Shown here in pieces: positions 1 to 5,902 of a stretch of DNA of 8,910 nucleotides. Source of the DNA: Desulfurobacterium sp. (GTDB taxonomy: Bacteria > Aquificota > Aquificia > Desulfurobacteriales > Desulfurobacteriaceae); contig QNYI01000093.1 of assembly GCA_003978805.1 (NCBI GenBank), forward strand, positions 1 to 8,910, written 5' to 3'. The stretch's first letter is position 1. Every line of letters starts with the position of its first letter. Made by a program: the position numbers and the translations under genes. Below the pieces are notes generated by a model. The model saw nothing but the letters and a program-made list of their open reading frames with translations, ran no database searches and had not been told where the DNA came from.

Positions 1-2011
1 AGGTGTTTGTTAATGAATTTATTGCATTCCTAGCTGTCCTTTTCCCCAAGCTTGCCTCTTCAACAAGCTTCTCTATAAGTTCTTCTTTGCTAAACTCTTT
101 ACCCCAAGGAACTCTTTTTGAATACCAATTGAAAAGACCAGAATTTAGACACAAGTTTACCCAAACAACTTGCCAGACTAAGGATGAGTCTTTTTCCTTA
201 AGCTTTGTAAGAAGTTGTAATAATTCTGTAGGCTCTTTCTTTTCGTTTATTAGCTCAGCATCTTTTAAAAAGTTAACAAAAGCCTTTCTCTGCTCAGGCC
301 CTAAGCTATTCTCTTTAAACCAATTTCCTTGTGAATTTAAGAATCCTTCTAACCAGCTCTCTCTTAAACCAAACGTAAAATACCTATTAATTCCCTGACC
401 TCGTTTCCTTTTCATTGCCTTTTTTCCACTACCTCCAGCAATATGAATTGTAAAGGATTTAGCAACATAACACCCTGCGTCAATAAAGTCTATGCACTTA
501 CCGCAATAGGTGCAAGAGTCGGTTTTGACCTTAACCTTTGGGTAGGTAGTAAGAGCTCCAAAGGGACACTCAACCTCACAGCCTACGCAGTGAACACAGA
601 AGGCACTTTTGTTAATAACTCCTCTTAGTCTTTTCCTCAGTTTTTGGTCTGAATCAAGGTTTTTAAAAGTAACCTCAAAGCCTTTGTCCCTCTTTTTAAG
701 CTCAAAGGGAACAGGCCTATTTTCTATAAAGACCTCTCCCTTTATACTCTCAGAGTTTTCTAAAACCTCAACAGTGCCCAAGACCTTTAACCATTCAAGG
801 AAGTTTTCTCTGTGGTTTTCAACTACAGCAGAAACCTCTGTAAGAGCTTCTAAAACCTCCACTTTTACGTCTGTATCAAGTCCAAGACCCCCTGAACGCT
901 CCTTCCAGAGTCCCTTCCTTAAATACTCTTTCTTTTCTTCTTCTCCTTTTACTCCCATGTTTTCAGCATAGTTTAAGACTACCTCAACAAAATCCTTGAT
1001 TTTCTCTTTAAAGAAATTCCAGAGTAAAAACTCAGACCAAGGACTTGCAAAGGGACAGACTCCACAGCCTACCCTTCTGAATCCATAGCGATAGAGCTTG
1101 TTCAGCGGAAGTTTTTTCGTGAGAATGTAGAGAAAAACTTCTAAGGAATTCCAGTGGAGTATGGGTCTAACATTTATCTCCTTGAATACCTTCTGGCCGG
1201 GTGAAGTTCTCTCAAAGGTTGACCTCTTTTGACTCTCATCTGCCCTCGTTCCCTCGTAGGTAAGAACGGAGGTTAGCCTTTTGCCTTCTTTTTTTGCCTC
1301 TTCCTCTAAATACCTTAGCTGTGGTGCTATCTTGTAAACGCTACAGCACCATCTGAGCATTCTACTCGGCGGTCCAAACTCTTTCCATAGCTTTATGGTC
1401 TCTTTTGGATTTTTGGCTCTTTTTATACCAAACTCCGGGTTTTTCTTTCTGTAAAACTCCTCCGTTTCTTCTACAACCTCATAGGTTGGAGGGAGCTCCA
1501 TCCCTGTGTCTGTAAACAAAGTTAAAAACTCTCCAACGTGTAAAACCTGAAAGACAAGGTCTAAAACGACCTGAGAATCTTTACCACCGCTATAGGAGAC
1601 CATAACGAAGGAGGTCTTTTTTTTGAACTCTTCTTCTTTCTCTTTTATGTATTCCTTAGCTTCCTCTTCAAGCTTTTGAAGGAAGGGGCGATTAACTTCT
1701 GTAAGCTCTTCAATGTCAATGGGTTTGAGTTCCTTTACCGACTTTGAAACATAAACAACTTTTGGCTTACCAAAAAAGCCGGAAGGCTTTTTGACTTTGG
1801 CTAAGAGCTCTCCGCTGTAGTAGTAAGAAAGGTAAGCTCCTTTTTTATCCTCAACCCAAACTAAAGGTTCTTTACACTCCGGAAAGTCAAAATACTTGTC
1901 TAAACCTACAGCCTTAAGCTCCTCAAAGAATACAGGAAGGAAAATTTTTTCCTCAGAAATCTTATCCGAAAGTCTTACTAAGTTACCCTTCCAGAACTCA
2001 ACTCCATACAT
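1..2011 (-). CDS. PAPS-reductase-family PP-loop protein fused to two 4Fe-4S ferredoxin motifs and a DUF4007-like C-terminal region; partial, 3' end missing
   Basis: The frame is open from the ATG at 2011 to the left edge, giving 670 codons without a stop. The start follows an AAAGGAAA ribosome site and lies 8 nt after the stop of the preceding gene. Domains in order: an N-terminal region (about 1-130) of the kind seen in archaeal PAPS-reductase-like proteins; a PP-loop domain with SGGKDS at 141-146; a Cys-Cys pair at 222-223 and CGVC at 316-319, the four-cysteine pattern that holds a 4Fe-4S cluster in APS-reductase-type enzymes; a linker; a ferredoxin pair with Cys 472, 475, 478, 482 and Cys 500, 503, 506, 514; then a region from about 535 with FTFGLRESWLEGF and a Trp-rich stretch at 612-630 that resembles DUF4007 from memory. 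Family members use ATP-type or adenylylated sulfur substrates. Whether this one reduces PAPS/APS or transfers sulfur to another target is not shown. The 3' part is more A+T-rich than neighbouring genes. Confidence 0.85.
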   Translation of the reverse strand, partial: MYGVEFWKGNLVRLSDKISEEKIFLPVFFEELKAVGLDKYFDFPECKEPLVWVEDKKGAYLSYYYSGELLAKVKKPSGFFGKPKVVYVSKSVKELKPIDIEELTEVNRPFLQKLEEEAKEYIKEKEEEFKKKTSFVMVSYSGGKDSQVVLDLVFQVLHVGEFLTLFTDTGMELPPTYEVVEETEEFYRKKNPEFGIKRAKNPKETIKLWKEFGPPSRMLRWCCSVYKIAPQLRYLEEEAKKEGKRLTSVLTYEGTRADESQKRSTFERTSPGQKVFKEINVRPILHWNSLEVFLYILTKKLPLNKLYRYGFRRVGCGVCPFASPWSEFLLWNFFKEKIKDFVEVVLNYAENMGVKGEEEKKEYLRKGLWKERSGGLGLDTDVKVEVLEALTEVSAVVENHRENFLEWLKVLGTVEVLENSESIKGEVFIENRPVPFELKKRDKGFEVTFKNLDSDQKLRKRLRGVINKSAFCVHCVGCEVECPFGALTTYPKVKVKTDSCTYCGKCIDFIDAGCYVAKSFTIHIAGGSGKKAMKRKRGQGINRYFTFGLRESWLEGFLNSQGNWFKENSLGPEQRKAFVNFLKDAELINEKKEPTELLQLLTKLKEKDSSLVWQVVWVNLCLNSGLFNWYSKRVPWGKEFSKEELIEKLVEEASLGKRTARNAINSLTNT

Positions 2012-2019
2012 GGTTTCCT

Positions 2020-2733
2020 TTAAGCTCCACTCTTATTGTACACAAACCTTCCGCAGTAGGGGCACTTGGTCTTCCCCGGTTGAAGCCGGTGTAGGAGCTC
2101 CCTGAACTCTGCACTTGAGTAAGCCATACCACACCCTTCACACGATCCCGTAGAAACATCGGCAAAAACTAAGCCGTTGAACTTTTCTTTCATTTCCTCA
2201 AACTGTTCAAGCTCTTCTTTAGGGACAGAGAGCTTTATCTGCTCAATCTCAGAAAGAACTTTTTTAATCTTCTTATCAATAACGGCAATTTCAGAATCAA
2301 TCTCCGAAATCTTCTCCTGTAATTCTGCTATCTTCGGTAGAAACTGCTCCTTTACTTTTCTGTAACCATCCTTTAAAGCTTCTATCTCTGTTTCCACACC
2401 CGTTATCTGTTGACTAACTTTTATAATCTCATCCTCATTTTTTGCTATTAGCCTGAGTATCTTTTTGAATTCCTCACGGTTTTTTGCGCCTTCTTTCTGC
2501 CTTTTAAGCTCCCTTATCCTTTCCTTTTTATAAGATATAAAGTTCTTGAGCTCCCTGAGGTGTTCCTTCTTCTCTTCAAGCTTTAGCCTTGCGCTCTCTA
2601 TTTTCTTCTCAAGGTCATCTATCTTTGAAAGGAGCTCCCTCCTTTCTCCTTCAAGCTCCTTCTTTTTCGTCTTCAACCTGATTAGTTCTATCTCTTTCTG
2701 CTGGAGTTTGAGTAACTCCTCCCTCAACATCAT
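2020..2733 (-). CDS. Coiled-coil protein with C-terminal C4 zinc ribbon (COG1579 / zf-RING_7 type)
   Basis: This 237-residue protein is almost entirely charged heptad-like helix (about 1-185, rich in Glu, Lys, Leu and Ile), expected to form a long antiparallel coiled coil. It ends in a zinc ribbon with Cys pairs at 198/201 (CEGC) and 224/227 (CPYC). This layout and length match the COG1579 family, whose molecular role is still poorly defined; a nucleic-acid or protein scaffold role is usually proposed. The ATG at 2733 overlaps the stop of the Nif3-like gene (ATGA arrangement), so translation is probably coupled. A second ATG follows at once (Met-Met), so the start is uncertain by one codon. 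A GAGGTGG element lies upstream. In other bacteria this family is, to my knowledge, often found beside Nif3-like genes, as here. Confidence 0.88.
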   Translation of the reverse strand: MMLREELLKLQQKEIELIRLKTKKKELEGERRELLSKIDDLEKKIESARLKLEEKKEHLRELKNFISYKKERIRELKRQKEGAKNREEFKKILRLIAKNEDEIIKVSQQITGVETEIEALKDGYRKVKEQFLPKIAELQEKISEIDSEIAVIDKKIKKVLSEIEQIKLSVPKEELEQFEEMKEKFNGLVFADVSTGSCEGCGMAYSSAEFRELLHRLQPGKTKCPYCGRFVYNKSGA

Positions 2734-3506
2734 GGTCTTACCACCTCAAAAGGAGATTTCTCGTGCAGGAGTTTAAATTTCAGCGATGGAAAGGCTTTAG
2801 CAAGTACCCCTTTCAACTTCCTGTAAAAGAGCCTCTCCGTCCCGAAGTGTCCCATATCAAAAACGGTTAAACCGAGGTCAACCGCCTTTAGAGCATCGTG
2901 GTACTTAACGTCACCGGTGATGTAAACGTCAACTTTACCGGCAACATAATCTATGAAAGAAGCCCCGCTTCCCGAGCAAACGGCAACCTTCTTCACTTTC
3001 TCTAAGGAACTAAAGCCTACCACTCTAAAGACGTCTTCCTCCAGAATTTCACAGAGTTTCTGAAAGAGCTCTCCCTGAGATAAAACGGTAGGTAAACTGC
3101 CCAAGACTCCGTAGGGAGGAGAAGGAACTATAGGAGCTCTATCCAAAAGTCCAAGCTCATCGGCTATTATCGCCGTCGGACCTAAAGGAGAAACGTCAAG
3201 GTTTGTGTGAAGAGAGTAAACGGCTATTCCTCCCCTTGCGAGCTCTAACAGCAAACCGTGAGGATACTTAAACGGAACAAGGGACTTAACGCCGGAAATT
3301 GTTACGGGATGGTGAGTTACTATAAGGTCAACGCCCTCTTTTAGAGCTCTTTTAATAACAGACCTCGTTATAGAGAGGGCAAAACCTACAACCTTAACCT
3401 CTTGCTCCTCCCAGCCAACCTGAAGGCCGGAGTTGTCCCAAGAATCCTGCAGGTCAAGGGGAACCTCCGACTCAAGGAAAGCCGTTACCTCCTTAAGCTT
3501 TACCAT
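2730..3506 (-). CDS. Nif3/YbgI-like dinuclear metal centre protein (GTP cyclohydrolase I type 2 homolog)
   Basis: With the start at 3506 the product has 258 residues, the normal size of a compact Nif3 protein. Metal ligands are visible: H65 and H66 in THHP, H100 and D104 in SLHTNLDV, and H220 and E224 in GHFGTER. The early WDNSGLQVG segment (23-31) is typical. The family forms toroidal hexamers with two metals per subunit. The physiological reaction is unsettled: 'GTP cyclohydrolase I type 2' is an old label with limited support, and a nucleic-acid-related or hydrolase role remains possible. I chose the start at 3506 because an AGGAGG site lies 4 nt upstream and the protein then begins MVKLKEV as in the family. 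An upstream in-frame ATG at 3548 would add 14 atypical residues and lies in the divergent promoter zone. It leads the leftward three-gene block. Confidence 0.93.
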   Translation of the reverse strand: MVKLKEVTAFLESEVPLDLQDSWDNSGLQVGWEEQEVKVVGFALSITRSVIKRALKEGVDLIVTHHPVTISGVKSLVPFKYPHGLLLELARGGIAVYSLHTNLDVSPLGPTAIIADELGLLDRAPIVPSPPYGVLGSLPTVLSQGELFQKLCEILEEDVFRVVGFSSLEKVKKVAVCSGSGASFIDYVAGKVDVYITGDVKYHDALKAVDLGLTVFDMGHFGTERLFYRKLKGVLAKAFPSLKFKLLHEKSPFEVVRP

Positions 3507-3510
3507 CTCT

Positions 3511-3516
3511 CCTCCT
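3511..3516 (-). promoter_or_regulatory. Ribosome binding site deciding the Nif3-like start
   Basis: On the minus strand AGGAGG is followed after 4 nt by ATG (3506-3504). It is the strongest Shine-Dalgarno match near this gene and favours the 3506 start over the ATG at 3548, which has no comparable site. Confidence 0.75.
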
Positions 3517-3524
3517 GCAAAGTG

Positions 3525-3536
3525 GTAGAATTCTAC
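3525..3536. promoter_or_regulatory. Perfect 12-bp palindrome in the divergent gap, probable back-to-back -10 elements or operator
   Basis: GTAGAATTCTAC is a perfect palindrome near the centre of the 51-bp gap between the divergent Nif3-like and UbiD genes. It presents TAGAAT, one mismatch from a TATAAT -10 element, on both strands (3526-3531 on plus, 3535-3530 on minus). Predicted start points would give leaders of roughly 17-20 nt to each start codon. I see no convincing -35 element at 17 bp on either strand, so a regulator-binding operator is an alternative reading. Confidence 0.4.
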
Positions 3537-3546
3537 AAAATCTTTC

Positions 3547-3552
3547 AAGGAG
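3547..3552 (+). promoter_or_regulatory. Ribosome binding site deciding the ubiD start
   Basis: AAGGAG lies 5 nt before the ATG at 3558. It supports 3558 rather than any upstream in-frame start, because the upstream extension would be antisense to the start of the Nif3-like gene. Confidence 0.75.
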
Positions 3553-3557
3553 AAACT

Positions 3558-5045
3558 ATGGCCTATAAGGATTTAAGGGACTTCATAGAAAGACTGAAAC
3601 GCGAAGGAGAGCTAAAAGAGATAGACTACCCCGTGAGCTCCTACCTTGAAATAACAGAAATTGCGGACAGAGTCGTCAAGGCAGGAGGTCCCGCCCTCCT
3701 ATTTAAGAACGTTGACGGTGGGAACATCCCTGTTGCGATAAACCTCTTTGCCAGCTACAGGAGAATGTCCCTTGCCCTTGAGGACGACCCGGACAGGATC
3801 GGTGAAAGGGCGGCAAAACTGCTTAAGCCGGAAAAACCCTCAGGGTTCGTTGAAAAGATAAAAAAGCTCATAGAACTAAAAAAAATTGCAGACATCTTTC
3901 CAAAACTCGTAGATAAGAGAAAAGCCCCCTGTAAAGAAGTAATAATGAAAGAGCCCGACCTTTCAAAGTTCCCGATACTCTTCTGCTGGCCGAGGGACGG
4001 AGGCCGTTTCATTACCCTACCTTTAGTCTTTACCAAGGATCCGGAGACGGGAGAAAGGAACTGCGGAATGTACCGTCTCCACGTTTACGACAGAAGGACT
4101 ACCGGGATGCACTGGCACTGGCATAAAGTTGGAGCCAAGCACTTCCTAAAGGCTAAAAAAATGGGAATAAGAAAGTTCCCGGTGGCCGTTGCAATCGGCT
4201 CTGACCCGGCAGTTATATACTCAGCAACGGCTCCACTCCCCGAGGACGTTGATGAGATGGTCTTTGCAGGCTTTATAAGGGGAAAAGCTGTTGAGATGGT
4301 AAAGTGCGAAACCGTTGACTTGGAAGTCCCCGCAAATGCCGAGATTGTCCTTGAAGGGTACGTAGACACGCAGGAGCTCCGCTTTGAAGGACCTTTTGGA
4401 GACCACACAGGTTACTACTCCCTTCCCGACTTTTATCCTGTATTTCATATAACCTGCATCACCCACAGGAGAAATCCCATATACCCGGCAACCATAGTAG
4501 GGAAACCCCCAATGGAGGACTGCTACATAGGGAAGGCCACCGAAAGGATATTTCTGCCGTTACTTAAAACTCAACTCCCGGAAATTGTTGATATGTGTCT
4601 CCCGATAGAAGGGGTCTTCCACAACTTTGCCTTTATTTCCATAGATAAACGCTATCCCGGACATGCCAAAAAGGTAATATCTGCCCTGTGGGGAATGGGA
4701 CAGATGAGCTTCACAAAGAACATCATCATCTTTGATAAAGACACCAACGTTCACGACATAGGTGAAGTCCTTTGGAGGTGGGGTAACAACGTAGACCCGA
4801 GAAGGGACATAATGTTCGCAGAAGGCCCCGTTGACGCCCTTGACCACGCTTCTCCCATACCTTTTTACGGAAGCAAGATGGGGGTAGATGCAACGAGAAA
4901 GTGGAAGAGTGAAGGATTCGGTAGGGACTGGCCTCCCGACATAGAGATGGACGAAGAGGTTAAGAAGAAGGTTGAAAGAATATGGGACAAGCTCGGCCTT
5001 CCAAGACCGAAAGTAAAGAAGAACCCTTGGAGTTGGGGAGTCTAG
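3558..5045 (+). CDS. UbiD-family prFMN-dependent decarboxylase
   Basis: The 495-residue product has the normal UbiD length. UbiD enzymes reversibly decarboxylate aromatic or unsaturated acids using prenylated FMN and a divalent metal plus K+. Visible family hallmarks: the N168/R173 segment (NCGMYR), the His-rich MHWHWHKVG at 184-192, E233 in a VDEMVFAGF segment, and EGPFGDHTGYY at 277-287. R173, E277 and D282 form the expected Arg-Glu-Asp/Glu catalytic set, so the enzyme looks intact. The substrate cannot be read from sequence. A quinone-biosynthesis role (ubiquinone or futalosine-route menaquinone decarboxylation) is the usual family assignment, and menaquinone would be the more likely quinone in an anaerobic thermophile, but this is inference. 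The UbiX-type prenyltransferase needed for the cofactor is not in this window. The frame extends upstream to 3402, but that part is rejected as antisense to the Nif3-like gene. Confidence 0.93.
   Translation: MAYKDLRDFIERLKREGELKEIDYPVSSYLEITEIADRVVKAGGPALLFKNVDGGNIPVAINLFASYRRMSLALEDDPDRIGERAAKLLKPEKPSGFVEKIKKLIELKKIADIFPKLVDKRKAPCKEVIMKEPDLSKFPILFCWPRDGGRFITLPLVFTKDPETGERNCGMYRLHVYDRRTTGMHWHWHKVGAKHFLKAKKMGIRKFPVAVAIGSDPAVIYSATAPLPEDVDEMVFAGFIRGKAVEMVKCETVDLEVPANAEIVLEGYVDTQELRFEGPFGDHTGYYSLPDFYPVFHITCITHRRNPIYPATIVGKPPMEDCYIGKATERIFLPLLKTQLPEIVDMCLPIEGVFHNFAFISIDKRYPGHAKKVISALWGMGQMSFTKNIIIFDKDTNVHDIGEVLWRWGNNVDPRRDIMFAEGPVDALDHASPIPFYGSKMGVDATRKWKSEGFGRDWPPDIEMDEEVKKKVERIWDKLGLPRPKVKKNPWSWGV
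5035..5040 (+). promoter_or_regulatory. Ribosome binding site for the BrnT-like toxin, inside the ubiD 3' end
   Basis: GGGGAG sits in the last codons of ubiD, 7 nt before the proposed TTG start at 5048. Only this site and the TTG give a BrnT-length protein. No ATG or GTG start exists between the ubiD stop and the conserved FEWNPKK segment. Confidence 0.5.
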
Positions 5046-5047
5046 GA

Positions 5048-5344
5048 TTGGTCATAGAGTTTGAGTGGAATCCAAAAAAAGACGAGTTCCTCAAGAAAAA
5101 GCGGGGTATTTCTTTCAAAGAAATTTCAAAGCTAATAACCTCTGAAAACTTGATAGCCGTCAGAAAACATCCGAATCCTCAGAAGTACCCCAACCAGAAG
5201 ATTTTCATAGTCAACATTAGTGGATATGCATGGGTAATTCCTTTTGAGAGGAGGGGCAATAAATTAAGACTTATAACAGCTTATCCAAGTCGCAAGTTGA
5301 CTAAAATTTACTTGCGGAGGAACAATGGAGCCAAAGGAAGTTAA
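5048..5344 (+). CDS. BrnT-like (COG2929) toxin of a type II toxin-antitoxin pair
   Basis: With a TTG start at 5048 the protein has 98 residues, the usual BrnT size. It opens with FEWNPKKDEFLKKKRGISF (5-23), the family's typical start of strand followed by 'K..RGISF.E'. It ends with a beta segment and helix, LRLITAYPSRKLTKIYLR (73-90), equivalent to the 'IRIISAR...' end of BrnT. BrnT proteins have an RelE-like RNase fold and inhibit translation by cutting RNA; their partner is encoded just downstream. Here the downstream gene overlaps by 20 nt, as expected for such a pair. The gene begins 3 nt after the ubiD stop and its ribosome site lies in ubiD, so it may ride on the ubiD transcript. An in-frame ATG at 4982 lies inside ubiD and would add 22 unrelated residues, so I reject it. 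This variant may be a divergent BrnT subfamily. Confidence 0.75.
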   Translation: MVIEFEWNPKKDEFLKKKRGISFKEISKLITSENLIAVRKHPNPQKYPNQKIFIVNISGYAWVIPFERRGNKLRLITAYPSRKLTKIYLRRNNGAKGS

Positions 5345-5576
5345 CTGGAAAGACGTAAAGCTTGACCTTTATGAACAAGAGATAGAGGATAACCTTGAAA
5401 ATGCTCAACCTGTAGAGAATGAAGAATATTGGAAAAAATTAATTATTCAAGCTGCCAAGAACACTGTAAAAAAAGAAAGAAGACTTGTTCTTGAATTTCG
5501 CGATGAAGAGACAAAGAGAAAGGCTGTTCAACTTTTAAAGGAGATGTTAGGAGAACAATTTCAGATAGTCGGCTAA
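5325..5576 (+). CDS. Probable antitoxin partner of the BrnT-like toxin, with an atypical C-terminus
   Basis: The 83-residue acidic protein starts at an ATG preceded by GGAGG 4 nt upstream and overlaps the toxin by 20 nt. Its N-terminal half has the layout of BrnA/CopG-type antitoxins: LDLYEQEIEDNLENAQPVEN (13-32) followed by an Ala-Ala-Lys helix (43-46) and a Lys-rich linker. In that family the C-terminus is a ribbon-helix-helix DNA-binding fold ending in a 'GIPYQTLI'-like motif. Here it is instead RLVLEFRDEETKRKAVQLL (53-71) and a short tail, with no second helix of that type. The other two reading frames do not restore one, so this does not look like a simple frameshift. Either the repressor domain was replaced or lost, or this is a different antitoxin class. 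Function is inferred from position. Confidence 0.65.
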   Translation: MEPKEVNWKDVKLDLYEQEIEDNLENAQPVENEEYWKKLIIQAAKNTVKKERRLVLEFRDEETKRKAVQLLKEMLGEQFQIVG

Positions 5577-5583
5577 TTATCAT

Positions 5584-5612
5584 TTGCCAAATTTTTTAGT
5601 CCTATCTATGTT
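5584..5612 (+). promoter_or_regulatory. Candidate sigma-70-type promoter for the surE gene run
   Basis: TTGCCA (5584-5589) and TATGTT (5607-5612) are separated by 17 bp. They differ from the -35 and -10 consensus by one and two bases. Transcription would start near 5619, about 35 nt before the first start codon. The preceding sequence is A+T-rich. Confidence 0.35.
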
Positions 5613-5639
5613 TATGCCTGCCAAGAATCTTTTTCTCGT

Positions 5640-5644
5640 GGAGG
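5640..5644 (+). promoter_or_regulatory. Ribosome binding site for the small membrane protein
   Basis: GGAGG lies 9 nt before the TTG at 5654. This supports a TTG start, because no ATG occurs before the first membrane helix in this frame. Confidence 0.55.
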
Positions 5645-5653
5645 CTTTTAGAT

Positions 5654-5902
5654 TTGGAAAGGACTAAATTTCAGAAAACCCTTGAGATAGTAGCTTCTGT
5701 TACAGGAGTAGTTGCTCTGTTCATAACGGCCATAGGTTACCCTCAAGTGGGCTTTATCGTTGCACTTTTTGCGTCGGCCATGTACGCTACTTACGGTTAT
5801 TTAACGAGGCAGTACGGAATAATGGTGAGCTCCCTCATCTACGGAGTAGTGGAAGTCGTGGGAATAATTAGGTGGGTGTTCTTAGGGGACAGTAATGGGT
5901 AA
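5654..5902 (+). CDS. Small three-helix membrane protein, possibly SemiSWEET/PnuC-like
   Basis: The 82-residue product has a short basic N-terminus and three hydrophobic segments at about 11-29, 31-50 and 55-77. Helix 1 ends in Tyr-Pro-Gln (29-31), helix 2 contains YATYGYL, and helix 3 ends in GIIRW. A Pro-Gln after helix 1, a 'W/Y..YG' in helix 2 and a Trp at the end of helix 3 recall SemiSWEET-type half transporters or a PnuC-like bundle of similar size, which work as dimers. I do not recognise the exact family. It begins with TTG after a GGAGG site, and its stop overlaps the surE start by 8 nt, so the two are probably co-translated. As surE makes nucleosides from nucleotides, a small-solute transport role nearby is conceivable but not shown. 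Confidence 0.75.
   Translation: MERTKFQKTLEIVASVTGVVALFITAIGYPQVGFIVALFASAMYATYGYLTRQYGIMVSSLIYGVVEVVGIIRWVFLGDSNG

Larger units (their letters stand above)
5577..5653. other. 77-bp intergenic gap between the toxin-antitoxin pair and the surE gene run
   Basis: This is the longest non-coding gap in the window. It holds a candidate promoter (5584-5612) and a ribosome site (5640-5644), and shows no convincing intrinsic terminator for the upstream genes. GCCTgCCA (5616-5623) could pair with TGGAGGC (5639-5645), with one bulged G, and would cover the ribosome site; the stem is weak for a thermophile. Confidence 0.5.

Noticed and set aside
3..971. Three plus-strand open frames of 61-131 codons
   Set aside because: All are antisense to the continuous 670-codon PAPS-reductase-type frame and lack family features; Ser/Phe-rich composition is typical of an antisense shadow.
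3507..3548. Upstream extension of the Nif3-like frame to the ATG at 3548
   Set aside because: The extra 14 residues are atypical, cross the divergent promoter palindrome and lack a ribosome site; AGGAGG supports 3506.
3402..3557. Upstream in-frame extension of the ubiD frame (52 extra residues)
   Set aside because: It is antisense to the Nif3-like gene start; family alignment and the AAGGAG site place the start at 3558.
4221..4847. Minus-strand open frames of 81 and 95 codons inside ubiD
   Set aside because: They are shadows of the intact UbiD protein, whose catalytic residues lie in the opposite frame.
4982..5047. ATG-started long form of the BrnT-like toxin
   Set aside because: The extension lies inside ubiD and adds low-complexity residues before the conserved FEWNPKK start; TTG at 5048 has a ribosome site.
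5595..5668. 9-bp inverted repeat TTTAGTCCT / AGGACTAAA (5595-5603 and 5660-5668)
   Set aside because: Arms do not extend, the loop is 56 nt and no element lies between them; compatible with chance in A+T-rich sequence.
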